Source: a virus. From it: a stretch of DNA of 64,000 bases. The first letter of the stretch is position 1. Each line of letters begins with the position of its first letter. The position numbers were made by a program, and so were the translations under genes. Positions 23,486 through 30,511 of the stretch are shown here, piece by piece. The stretch lies in IMG/VR virus record IMGVR_UViG_3300027985_000891, positions 60,899-124,898 of that record; one strand, 5' to 3'. The notes below the pieces were generated by a model. The model had not been told where the DNA came from, did not search any database, and saw nothing but the letters and a program-made list of their open reading frames with translations.

Positions 23486-23621
23486 AAAGTTAAGATTGTG
23501 TTGCGGACATTATCTGCCATTATTGAATGTACATGATCACTTGTTGCTTATCCAGATATATAATGATATCGATTATCTGATTGCTATACACATGAGACAA
23601 TATGGTAAATATAATGCGTGA
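23475..23621 (+). CDS. Microprotein-array member, 48 aa
   Basis: MYFRKLRLCCGHYLPLLNVH, then IQIYNDIDYLIAIHMRQY. Basic. Confidence 0.5.
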   Translation: MYFRKLRLCCGHYLPLLNVHDHLLLIQIYNDIDYLIAIHMRQYGKYNA

Positions 23622-23787
23622 TGTTACAAGCTATTACAGCTATTACTTCATAGAGACCCCAGAGGGATGGATTCGTGATCTTCCCCAAGAATATTATGAT
23701 GTAGACAAAGTATGTAGAATGCTATATTTTATTCTTCATAATGAAGCATGTGCTTCTAAATTATCTTTCTATGATACTGAAGTTTAA
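23614..23787 (+). CDS. Microprotein-array member, 57 aa
   Basis: ATG 23614 overlaps the previous stop; an ATG at 23602 is an alternative. MRDVTSYYSYYFIETPEGWI, then DVDKVCRMLYFILHNEACA. Confidence 0.5.
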   Translation: MRDVTSYYSYYFIETPEGWIRDLPQEYYDVDKVCRMLYFILHNEACASKLSFYDTEV

Positions 23788-23986
23788 GATCTGTTTCCGG
23801 ATCATTCGCATGATGATTATTTATAATCATAAGTTTTTATTTTCTATGATAATAACATCTAGATACATTAATACTATTGGTAGTCTATCTTTTGAAGTAT
23901 CACCAGCTTTTCATCAAACTTATATTGAAGTACATAATGCATCAGTAAAACTCATTGACTGCCTCACTACACATTTTGAACCATGA
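23771..23986 (+). CDS. Microprotein-array member, 71 aa
   Basis: MILKFKICFRIIRMMIIYNH, a Ser-rich turn, then YIEVHNASVKLIDCLTTHF. Overlaps 17 and 4 bases. Confidence 0.5.
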   Translation: MILKFKICFRIIRMMIIYNHKFLFSMIITSRYINTIGSLSFEVSPAFHQTYIEVHNASVKLIDCLTTHFEP

Positions 23987-24141
23987 ATGAGAAGATTTAC
24001 ATCCAGTACTATTCCTGGTTTCTTAATATGATACTTCTCAAGGATACAGTAACCGGAGGAGGTGCTGTATTCTTCAAAGTACTTTCACTTAGAGACGATT
24101 TATCTCAAACAATTCAAAGAACTTATGGGCCTACCAATTAA
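23983..24141 (+). CDS. Microprotein-array member, 52 aa
   Basis: MNEKIYIQYYSWFLNMILLK, a Gly-rich turn, then VLSLRDDLSQTIQRTYG. Confidence 0.5.
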   Translation: MNEKIYIQYYSWFLNMILLKDTVTGGGAVFFKVLSLRDDLSQTIQRTYGPTN

Positions 24142-24301
24142 CTATTTACCTTCTTACTATGTCTGGCATGATACAGCAACTGTCTTTTTCTATTACTATG
24201 AGAATCGGTTTGACTTACAAGGACCAGAACTTACTGCTGTAGTTAATGCCATTTATAGTATGGGTCTTAGCGTGAGAATTCGCAAGCGCCGTTATGGATA
24301 A
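24125..24301 (+). CDS. Microprotein-array member, 58 aa
   Basis: Starts at ATG 24125. SYYVWHDTATVFFYYYENRF, then LTAVVNAIYSMGLSVRIRKR with a very basic end. Confidence 0.5.
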   Translation: MGLPINYLPSYYVWHDTATVFFYYYENRFDLQGPELTAVVNAIYSMGLSVRIRKRRYG

Positions 24302-24464
24302 ATATACTACAAATCTTAAACACTTTAAGACAGTTATAGATATACTTTATAAGTATTACTACTTTTATCTAAATCCTCATTCACGTATTCATATTGCCAT
24401 ATTTAGAATATCACTTAACTCCTTTTTAAATGAAAACAATAACATTAGATCATCAAACACCTGA
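24294..24464 (+). CDS. Microprotein-array member, 56 aa
   Basis: MDKYTTNLKHFKTVIDILYK, Tyr-rich centre, then IAIFRISLNSFLNENNN. Overlaps the next gene by 35 bases. Confidence 0.45.
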   Translation: MDKYTTNLKHFKTVIDILYKYYYFYLNPHSRIHIAIFRISLNSFLNENNNIRSSNT

Positions 24465-24630
24465 TGATACCATGGACATCCTGGAAAAGCTTAAAGCTAA
24501 TGGGCATACGGATGTTATTATTAGCTATAATGGAATAGCTAAAGTTTATAACATCGACGTTTATCTGGACATCCTAAACAACTACTTTGATGGACTTGAA
24601 AACATACAAGAGCATGCTGAACATGATTGA
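24430..24630 (+). CDS. Small acidic protein, 66 aa
   Basis: Differs from the array in composition: MKTITLDHQTPDDTMDILEK, then VIISYNGIAKVYNIDVYLD and an acidic end. Looks like a small soluble alpha/beta protein. Confidence 0.55.
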   Translation: MKTITLDHQTPDDTMDILEKLKANGHTDVIISYNGIAKVYNIDVYLDILNNYFDGLENIQEHAEHD

Positions 24631-24727
24631 GCAAATGATGTGGATAGCGACAAATAAGAGTGGATATCATGCTTGGAAAGCTTGCGATTCGCTACTTGTA
24701 ACTTTAAGAGAGCAGGTAAATATTTGA
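24614..24727 (+). CDS. Microprotein-array member, 37 aa
   Basis: MLNMIEQMMWIATNKSGYHA, then CDSLLVTLREQV. Ends inside an inverted repeat (arms 24709-24717 and 24757-24765). Confidence 0.4.
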   Translation: MLNMIEQMMWIATNKSGYHAWKACDSLLVTLREQVNI

Positions 24728-24749
24728 TAACTTTTGTAATACTATCAAC

Positions 24750-24902
24750 ATGAAAAACCTGCTCTTTTATTACTATATAATGCGTAGTATGAGATTATGT
24801 CTTTATATTGAATATGAGGATGGGAAACGTCAAGATATAGTCAAAGATGTTTGGTATCAATCTATTTTATTATCCAACTTTATATACCATGACCAAATTT
24901 AG
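24750..24902 (+). CDS. Microprotein-array member, 50 aa
   Basis: MKNLLFYYYIMRSMRLCLYI, then IVKDVWYQSILLSNFIYH. Its first codons lie in the second arm of the inverted repeat AGAGCAGGT/ACCTGCTCT, which could control its translation. Confidence 0.5.
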   Translation: MKNLLFYYYIMRSMRLCLYIEYEDGKRQDIVKDVWYQSILLSNFIYHDQI

Positions 24903-25050
24903 TCTTAAAGATCATACATATCTTCTTGGATGGGTCCGTGATCATTTAGCTCATAACATTATGAATGTGTATGAAGAAGAACATCCTTGGGTCTATGCAA
25001 TTTATTTAGTAGCTTGTATATCTAATCATGATCAATCTTACCCTTCTTAA
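24889..25050 (+). CDS. Microprotein-array member, 53 aa
   Basis: MTKFSLKDHTYLLGWVRDHL, then PWVYAIYLVACISNHDQ. Confidence 0.5.
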   Translation: MTKFSLKDHTYLLGWVRDHLAHNIMNVYEEEHPWVYAIYLVACISNHDQSYPS

Positions 25051-25285
25051 GTTATTAGTTAGCTCCTTTCTCCTGGGATCTGTATGTGATCCGGATAACT
25101 TTGATTTCGTCTGTACTACACCAGTTGGACTTCAAATCTTTGATGATCATATAAACGGTTGTCATGGAGCTAGATACATTCAGGTAACAAATGTTACTTC
25201 AGATTCTATAACATTATATGTTAAAGATAGTGTTGTTATCAACTCGTTTGAAGGTAACATCACAATTGAACTCCCATGCCATTAG
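25028..25285 (+). CDS. Small secreted protein, 85 aa
   Basis: Signal peptide MINLTLLKLLVSSFLLGSVC followed by a beta-rich domain with four cysteines (FVCTTPVG, INGCHGARYIQVTNVT, IELPCH), so export and disulfides are likely. Not of the array type, though it overlaps array genes on both sides (23 and 10 bases). Confidence 0.6.
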   Translation: MINLTLLKLLVSSFLLGSVCDPDNFDFVCTTPVGLQIFDDHINGCHGARYIQVTNVTSDSITLYVKDSVVINSFEGNITIELPCH

Positions 25286-25413
25286 AGACATATCTATCTA
25301 TCTTCAGAATGTTCAAAACAAGGATTGAAACATCTGCTGATACATTTGGATGCTACTATTGTACTCAGTCAATCATTAACGCATACTGGTATCATATAGT
25401 AAGATATAAGTAA
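25276..25413 (+). CDS. Microprotein-array member, 45 aa
   Basis: MPLETYLSIFRMFKTRIETS, then YYCTQSIINAYWYHIVRYK. Followed by a terminator. Confidence 0.5.
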   Translation: MPLETYLSIFRMFKTRIETSADTFGCYYCTQSIINAYWYHIVRYK

Positions 25414-25439
25414 TTTCCCCTTTTAAACACTCAGTCATT

Positions 25440-25463
25440 GGGAGGCCTTTGGGTCTCCCTTTT
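25440..25463 (+). terminator. Intrinsic terminator ending the main microprotein array
   Basis: GGGAG, loop, CTCCC at 25440-25459, then TTTT. A short stem but correctly placed after the stop at 25413. Confidence 0.65.
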
Positions 25464-25469
25464 ATAATT

Positions 25470-25634
25470 ATGAACGCTATAATATACTATCAACTTTTCT
25501 GTGCTGCTTATAACTTATTTGTTTCACATTATTGGCCTATAAGCTATAATTGTTCATCTATAGCTAACGATATTCAAGAGCTATCATGGAAATGTAGATA
25601 TCTGAAGTATCATGATATAACCACTATAAAATAA
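25470..25634 (+). CDS. Microprotein-array member, 54 aa
   Basis: ATG 25470. MNAIIYYQLFCAAYNLFVSH, then ANDIQELSWKCRYLKYHD. Confidence 0.45.
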   Translation: MNAIIYYQLFCAAYNLFVSHYWPISYNCSSIANDIQELSWKCRYLKYHDITTIK

Positions 25635-25640
25635 AAAAAC

Positions 25641-25814
25641 ATGAAAAAGACTATCGTATTCTTATGCTTTTGCATGATCATACTGATCTGTGCATTTGTT
25701 ATACATTTCCTGGAACCTATAATAGGACCAGGTGCAGCGATCTTTATTACCTTACCTGCTGCTGCAGTTATACTTATGAATGTAGCTATTAAAGTATATG
25801 ATCGCTATGGATAG
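25641..25814 (+). CDS. Small two-helix membrane protein, 57 aa
   Basis: Two hydrophobic segments, TIVFLCFCMIILICAFVIHF and AAIFITLPAAAVILMNVAI, with a charged end. Six bases after the previous stop. Possibly a membrane effector or holin; no family. Confidence 0.6.
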   Translation: MKKTIVFLCFCMIILICAFVIHFLEPIIGPGAAIFITLPAAAVILMNVAIKVYDRYG

Positions 25815-25870
25815 AAATTTTATGTGACAGAGTAAAAACACTGATTATTAACTTATTTAAAATATGAAAC

Positions 25871-26488
25871 ATGAATATTTTAGCATCACGTCCCATGGAC
25901 GTTATCAAAAGAAGAATCGTATTAACAGGTACAAAGGACATCATGTTCGACCGGTACGCCGGCGACAACAACACAAAGTTGGAACCAGCTCAGAAGTTAT
26001 ACCTGAAGCCAGAACCGGACGGAGAGTTGCCCAGTATTATACTACCGGCGGCCAATTTTATGAGCTTCTTATCCGCCCATAATACCAACTCTGCTCCAAA
26101 GAGGCTGAGGGATGCAAGAAAATATAAGGCAATAGCCAATGCTTGTTTATCATTTGTAGATATTGAGGAAGAGCATATTCCTTTTATGAGGAATGGTAAA
26201 CCTATTAAGTTTGATAGGTTTAATGCTGAAGAGATCGATACTGTCAGTGGATGTTATATCCATCGTAGTGTAGCAAGATTGGAAAAGGGTATACCTAATC
26301 CAAAAGTACGACCAGTGCTTCCTAAACCATGGAGTGTTGAGTTTACGATGGTTATTCATCCAAATAAGGAAATCAAAGAAACAGAGATCTACAACCTTAT
26401 TTCTGAAGGAGGTATTGCAATAGGTTTAGGTACCTATCGTGGTGTCTTTGGAAAGTTTGTTGTAGAAGCTTGGGATGAAATAAAGTAG
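25871..26488 (+). CDS. Conserved-looking soluble protein, 205 aa
   Basis: Starts MNILASRPMDVIKRRIVLTG and ends GIAIGLGTYRGVFGKFVVEA, a Gly-rich C-terminal block I associate with uncharacterised phage proteins. A middle segment reads CYIHRSVARLEKGIPNPKVR. No nuclease or helicase motif. It is followed directly by the first pentamer tract in its 3' untranslated region. Confidence 0.7.
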   Translation: MNILASRPMDVIKRRIVLTGTKDIMFDRYAGDNNTKLEPAQKLYLKPEPDGELPSIILPAANFMSFLSAHNTNSAPKRLRDARKYKAIANACLSFVDIEEEHIPFMRNGKPIKFDRFNAEEIDTVSGCYIHRSVARLEKGIPNPKVRPVLPKPWSVEFTMVIHPNKEIKETEIYNLISEGGIAIGLGTYRGVFGKFVVEAWDEIK

Positions 26489-27290
26489 GCAAGGTATGGA
26501 GGGGCTCTGATCGGTGTGGAGAGGAGGGGCGATGCAAGACGCTGCACTGCATAAGATAACTCTACCTGGGAAACTGGGTAGAGTTTTTTATTATAAACAT
26601 ATGTGCTTGGTTGAGCTTGGATCGGAAAGGAGTGGCAATGTAAGGATAGGCTCGGAAATGATAGGCAAGGATAGCTTTTTACCCAAAACTAAAAATATAA
26701 TCAATGCTAGGCTCGGCACGTCTCTGACTGGCCCTTCCTGGCCCTGCCTGGAGGGGCGGTGCTATGCTTTGATAGGCAAGGAATGGTTTTTACCCTGAAA
26801 CTGAAGATATAACGCGTAAGTGTGAGGAAGTGCTAGGCCCTGACAGGCGAGTCTCGGAGTGGATGGGATTGGTAAGGATTTGCTAGGCAAGATTTTTATA
26901 CCTAAAACTAAAAATATACTAAGAATAACTTGGATAGTCACGGACTGGACTGGAGGGGATTTGCTAGGACAGGCGGTGCTAGGATGGGATTGGCGAGGAT
27001 GGGCACTGAAAGGTAGTGAAAGGAGAGGCTATACAAGGCAAGGCTTTTACCCAAAACTAAAGATATAATACTCAGAAACATTGGCCGGGATGGGCATGGA
27101 TGGTCAAGGATGGGACTGGAGTGGAGGTGATAGGCACTGCAAGGATTGGTTTACCCAAAACTAAAGATATATTTTAGGCGGATCCAGGCTGGGTACTGCC
27201 CGGACCGGCTGCGATAGGAGTTGCCCGGATGGGAGGGGAGAGGCTCTGCAAGGAAAGGTCTTGCTTTGCTAGGCAAGGTTATATTATCGT
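26486..27290 (+). repeat. Degenerate pentamer (NNKGH) array with A/T spacers
   Basis: Seven G-rich tracts (26486-26550, 26602-26676, 26708-26787, 26819-26893, 26930-27044, 27081-27150, 27175-27279) divide exactly into 13, 15, 16, 15, 23, 14 and 21 pentamers. By my count about 107 of 117 have G at position 4 and none has G at position 5; positions 1-2 vary freely. Tracts 2 to 6 are each followed by TTTTACCCAAAACTAAAGAT or a near copy, then ATA-rich sequence. Tract 1 is followed instead by a terminator. No coding frame spans it sensibly, since a period of 5 is out of step with codons. Function unknown. Confidence 0.9.
26560..26590 (+). terminator. Intrinsic terminator after pentamer tract 1
   Basis: CTCTACC (26560-26566) pairs with GGTAGAG (26577-26583), followed by six T. 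It would end the transcript of the 205-residue gene and leave tract 1 in its 3' untranslated region. Confidence 0.75.
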
Positions 27291-27311
27291 TGTAACTAAA
27301 TAACTTGTTAT

Positions 27312-27452
27312 ATGAAATCTGTTACTATTTATCCGGATCCCATTGCCCAATTACTTGATAAGATTGATAAGGAGAATGAACAAAAGCATAAGAAAGAAAT
27401 GATTATGCCGGCATCTCACAAGATTACCTTGTTTTTCTTATCTCTTTATTAG
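27312..27452 (+). CDS. Small charged protein, 46 aa
   Basis: MKSVTIYPDPIAQLLDKIDK, then a Lys/Glu-rich stretch and a hydrophobic end (ITLFFLSLY). Short distance from the pentamer array and directly followed by a terminator. Unknown. Confidence 0.5.
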   Translation: MKSVTIYPDPIAQLLDKIDKENEQKHKKEMIMPASHKITLFFLSLY

Positions 27453-27459
27453 TTGTTCG

Positions 27460-27483
27460 AGGGGGTCGAAAGACTCCCTTTTT
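27460..27483 (+). terminator. Intrinsic terminator
   Basis: GGGGGTC, GAAA loop, GACTCCC, then five T. About eight pairs with one G-T. Confidence 0.8.
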
Positions 27484-27509
27484 ATCTGAAACTTTTAAAA
27501 TAAAACATA

Positions 27510-27734
27510 ATGGCAAAGAAACTGACATCTCAAACGGTGAACACTTTCATGAAAATTACTCATTTGTTTATCCATGATACTGAAATAGCAAAGAAGAAGT
27601 ATTGGGAGAACAATAAGAAGAGCTCTCCTCAGAGCGATTTCTATGATACAGCGCTAAGTAGAGCTAATGAGCTATTGGAGAAGTTACAGAAGCTCTATGA
27701 CTCTATCGTAAAGGATGAAAAGAAAGAAGTATAG
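27510..27734 (+). CDS. Small helical protein, 74 aa
   Basis: Lys-rich helices (IHDTEIAKKKYWENNKKS; RANELLEKLQKLYDSIVKD). Its end overlaps the next start by 20 bases. Unknown. Confidence 0.6.
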   Translation: MAKKLTSQTVNTFMKITHLFIHDTEIAKKKYWENNKKSSPQSDFYDTALSRANELLEKLQKLYDSIVKDEKKEV

Positions 27735-27915
27735 AGTCTATGCGTTCCCTAAGAAATACGCTAGAGTTTATATGCTTCTTTTTAGATCCATAATGTATGT
27801 AAACAGATTAAGAGCATCTAACTCATTTAGTAAATATGCTCTTTATGTAGATCTTAGAGTACTCATTTCGTTACTTAGACTGTATATTCGACATAAACAT
27901 GAGTATTTCGAATAA
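27715..27915 (+). CDS. Microprotein of the aromatic family, 66 aa
   Basis: VYMLLFRSIMYVNRLRASNS, then YVDLRVLISLLRLYIRHKH; the same two-helix plan as the array at 19-25 kb. Confidence 0.5.
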   Translation: MKRKKYRVYAFPKKYARVYMLLFRSIMYVNRLRASNSFSKYALYVDLRVLISLLRLYIRHKHEYFE

Positions 27916-28093
27916 GTTTCAATGGTACTTCTCTTTATTGGTATGGATGTCTCAACATATAACTAATAAGTTAAATCCTTTAGATCAGTATAATGAACAG
28001 ATGTATATTGCAGATGAGCTTATCAGATTAAGTAGTATAGCTTATCATATGTATCTTATTCATTTCAAAGAGAACACAAACCCCAGAGGGTGA
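27899..28093 (+). CDS. Microprotein of the aromatic family, 64 aa
   Basis: FQWYFSLLVWMSQHITN, then MYIADELIRLSSIAYHMYL. Ends in the variant motif CCCCAGAGGG. Confidence 0.5.
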   Translation: MSISNKFQWYFSLLVWMSQHITNKLNPLDQYNEQMYIADELIRLSSIAYHMYLIHFKENTNPRG

Positions 28094-28114
28094 GGATGAT
28101 ATGATTACCTATAA

Positions 28115-28312
28115 ATGAATATGGAACAGAGAACTATGTATCAACGCAGATTCTATCATTACTGCTATGACTTCTTTCATTGGCGTCTATTAATATGGGA
28201 TAGAGATATGCACGATTTCAGTAATGAGACTTTGAATATGATCTTGGAACTGGAAACTAAAGTGAGAGTTCTTTATCGGATGTTAGATGATTGTCCTCGC
28301 GCGCGTACTTAA
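28115..28312 (+). CDS. Microprotein of the aromatic family, 65 aa
   Basis: RRFYHYCYDFFHWRLLIWDR, then NMILELETKVRVLYRMLDD. ATG 28121 is an alternative start. Confidence 0.5.
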   Translation: MNMEQRTMYQRRFYHYCYDFFHWRLLIWDRDMHDFSNETLNMILELETKVRVLYRMLDDCPRART

Positions 28313-28511
28313 CTATACTATAATTATAGTTTATACTATAAAAAAGATATATGTTATATCTATTAGTATGTGTTCCTCTCCCTGGGATCTTGTCTATAGT
28401 TAGTGTATCTACTGTAAGTAAGTACAGTTAGTATACTTACTATAAGGGTCTAACAATCGAGGTACATAAAATGTTTTAAAAAAGTTTACTTATTGCTTAA
28501 AATATACAACG
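28313..28511 (+). promoter_or_regulatory. A/T-rich regulatory gap with palindromes
   Basis: Contains the perfect palindrome ACTATAATTATAGT, hairpins AGATATA-TGT-TATATCT and ACTGTA-agtaag-TACAGT, and a reverse copy of the dispersed motif (28377-28386). No frame of useful length. Could hold operators, a promoter for the gene at 28512, or a replication element. Confidence 0.4.
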
Positions 28512-28826
28512 ATGACAAAAATTCGTCCTGATCGTTACGATCTTGATAAAGTAAAAGCTGATATGGCTGATAATATTGTTAATTTGATATCAGTAGTAGT
28601 TCTTACCCTTATAGGTATCATAATACTATACTTTGCTATTTATGGTGCAGTAGTAAGAACTCAAATAGAATACTGGGAACAAGCACATAAAGCTAACTTT
28701 TTTGCTACCATGCATAAGTATAATAAGTTTCAATCCTGTCTTGAGTATCAGGATACCTGTTTATGTGCTTACAATCTTCCGGAATATGAACGAAAATGTT
28801 ACTGCGATGAACAAGAAACTCATTGA
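28512..28826 (+). CDS. Membrane-anchored protein with Cys-rich tail, 104 aa
   Basis: One membrane segment (LISVVVLTLIGIIILYFAIY, residues about 22-42) and a tail with six cysteines (FQSCLEYQDTCLCAYN, then KCYCDEQ). The tail is probably on the outer side of the inner membrane, by analogy with bitopic proteins. Unknown function. Confidence 0.6.
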   Translation: MTKIRPDRYDLDKVKADMADNIVNLISVVVLTLIGIIILYFAIYGAVVRTQIEYWEQAHKANFFATMHKYNKFQSCLEYQDTCLCAYNLPEYERKCYCDEQETH

Positions 28827-28971
28827 GATACAGTTTAGAGCTGTCAAGATTCTACATTATAAGTATGGAGAAAGATTAAATAGTGGGACTACATCTAAAT
28901 ATGATATAATCATATATAACTTTCTCAATACTGCTCGTAGGATACTGGCTCGATTAAAAAATCGAGTATGA
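28807..28971 (+). CDS. Microprotein of the aromatic family, 54 aa
   Basis: MNKKLIEIQFRAVKILHYKY, then IIIYNFLNTARRILARLKN. Starts inside the end of the previous gene. Confidence 0.5.
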   Translation: MNKKLIEIQFRAVKILHYKYGERLNSGTTSKYDIIIYNFLNTARRILARLKNRV

Positions 28972-29168
28972 AAAGTAGACATATTATTAGCATCTTAACA
29001 ATGTTTATGAAAATGAATATACAGGATGCTGATGCTAGAAATGCTGATGACATTGTAGTGCTCAACATGTCATATGATGAGATCATTAAAGTACTAGGTC
29101 ATGAGCAAAAGAAATACATTAGAAATCATGGATTACTCACACCTAAAGTAAATAACCGTTATGAATGA
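28968..29168 (+). CDS. Small protein, 66 aa
   Basis: SILTMFMKMNIQDADARNAD, then YDEIIKVLGHEQKKYIRNHG. Overlaps both neighbours by 4-8 bases. Confidence 0.5.
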   Translation: MKSRHIISILTMFMKMNIQDADARNADDIVVLNMSYDEIIKVLGHEQKKYIRNHGLLTPKVNNRYE

Positions 29169-29979
29169 TCCTCGTGTCCATGGAAATATCTTGGTACATA
29201 AACATTCTAAGAGAGCTTATTCTGTTGTTCATCCTAAAGTATTAGGACCAGACAGAATCATTAGAATAGGTGTAATAGATACTACGACCGGTGCTATTAT
29301 GTATATTCCTGAAGACGATGTTATAAACTTTGACATATATACCAAATCTGAGTGGAATAGACGTAAACAAGCAAAAGTAAATCCTTTTATTCCTACACCC
29401 AATAGAATAGTACGATGGGTACCTGAAACAGATGATCATAAAAATGTATCATCTACCAATGCTGTACCTAGTCAATCGCTATTTGATGTATTAGAAGTAG
29501 ATGATCTTATTAGTCACCGGGCTACAACTAATGGTAAGCATAATAATGTTTATCTTGTTACTTATATTGATAGAGTAACTCGATATGTCACTGTAAGTAG
29601 TAAAGATAATAATGAAGATATTTATCTGAGTATACCAGCTAATACGATTATTATGGAGTATACTCGGGTGGGTAAAAGGGAAGCTGCAAAGCCTCACATA
29701 CTAAATATTGTACGAATATTAGAAACTCGTATTTATGAGCATCTCTATTCTAATACTTGGTTAGACCGGTATTATCATCGATACTGTATAAAACGTGGTA
29801 GAGATATTCCCAGAGAAGAGCGAATTGAAGATGAAGAGCACATATTTGTAGCTCCTGGTGAGATATATCGTTATTTGAAGGAGAATATACCACTTGACGA
29901 TTTAAAAGCGCTTAAAAACGAATTAAATGCTGATCATGAACTGGAAGATATATCGAAAACTACTATGGAAGATAACTGA
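29161..29979 (+). CDS. Soluble protein, 272 aa, unknown
   Basis: N-terminal beta-rich part (VHKHSKRAYSVVHPKVLGPD; IGVIDTTTGAIMYIPEDD), repeated in a similar unit near residues 120-165 (NVYLVTYIDRVTRYVTVSS, then DIYLSIPANTIIM), so an internal duplication of a small barrel is likely. C-terminal charged helices. Position between microproteins; no family. Confidence 0.65.
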   Translation: MNDPRVHGNILVHKHSKRAYSVVHPKVLGPDRIIRIGVIDTTTGAIMYIPEDDVINFDIYTKSEWNRRKQAKVNPFIPTPNRIVRWVPETDDHKNVSSTNAVPSQSLFDVLEVDDLISHRATTNGKHNNVYLVTYIDRVTRYVTVSSKDNNEDIYLSIPANTIIMEYTRVGKREAAKPHILNIVRILETRIYEHLYSNTWLDRYYHRYCIKRGRDIPREERIEDEEHIFVAPGEIYRYLKENIPLDDLKALKNELNADHELEDISKTTMEDN

Positions 29980-30100
29980 ATACAAAAATTCATTTAGTGA
30001 TGACACATTGGATAGATATTTACTTGAAAACACACTTTATTATCAGGCTCAGATACTTACCAGATTAATAAGTCAATATGAAGCAGGTAGATTTCTATAA
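29936..30100 (+). CDS. Microprotein of the aromatic family, 54 aa
   Basis: MNWKIYRKLLWKITEYKNSF, then ENTLYYQAQILTRLISQYE. Overlaps the 272-residue gene by 44 bases. Confidence 0.45.
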   Translation: MNWKIYRKLLWKITEYKNSFSDDTLDRYLLENTLYYQAQILTRLISQYEAGRFL

Positions 30101-30185
30101 AAACTATGATTATTACTTATACTATCTAGAAGGAACTAAACATTCACATTATGGTCATAGCATTTGCATTCCATGGAGTCGTTAA
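30078..30185 (+). CDS. Very small Tyr-rich protein, 35 aa
   Basis: MKQVDFYKNYDYYLYYLEGT, then HSHYGHSICIPWSR. Overlaps both neighbours. Doubtful but packed like the rest. Confidence 0.35.
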   Translation: MKQVDFYKNYDYYLYYLEGTKHSHYGHSICIPWSR

Positions 30186-30495
30186 GCATAAAGAACAACC
30201 TATCAAAGGAGCCATTGATGCATTACGAGAACTTACTTATGATCATGCACTCGTGCTTGTATCAACATCATCTGAACCTGAACTTTACAATGAAGTCAAA
30301 TATCTCGCCGGCTATGGCATCAGCCTATTTGGTATCAACATTGTTCCTAATCAAACGATTAGCTCAATCAATGGATCATATTACGTCAACTATGAGATAC
30401 TAATTGATCCTAAAGCCATTGGAGCACCATTAGTTCCAGAAGGATATATCGATTGGATCCAAGTAAGAAAATTACTAAAAAACAAGCTATCTTGA
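30151..30495 (+). CDS. HAD-like protein lacking catalytic aspartates, 114 aa
   Basis: Follows the layout of small phage-type HAD hydrolases: a first strand (MVIAFAFHGVVKH), a helix with IKGAIDALRELTYDHALVLV, then NEVKYLAGYGISLFGINIVP, and LIDPKAIGAPLVPEG near the end. The catalytic DFDGT box is replaced by AFHGV, so both nucleophile and acid-base aspartates are missing. Probably a pseudoenzyme that binds rather than hydrolyses. Family assignment by pattern only. Confidence 0.55.
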   Translation: MVIAFAFHGVVKHKEQPIKGAIDALRELTYDHALVLVSTSSEPELYNEVKYLAGYGISLFGINIVPNQTISSINGSYYVNYEILIDPKAIGAPLVPEGYIDWIQVRKLLKNKLS

Positions 30496-30511
30496 TGGTC
30501 AAAAATAGACC

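Noticed and set aside
26514-27068. Coding frames of 94 and 69 residues inside the pentamer array
   Set aside because: Their Gly/Arg/Trp composition follows from the 5-base pattern, they overlap a terminator and spacers, and start codons have no consistent context.
26486-27290. CRISPR array
   Set aside because: Repeats are about 20 bases of A/T-rich sequence but the units between them are patterned, of variable length (65-115) and not unrelated spacers; no cas genes were seen.
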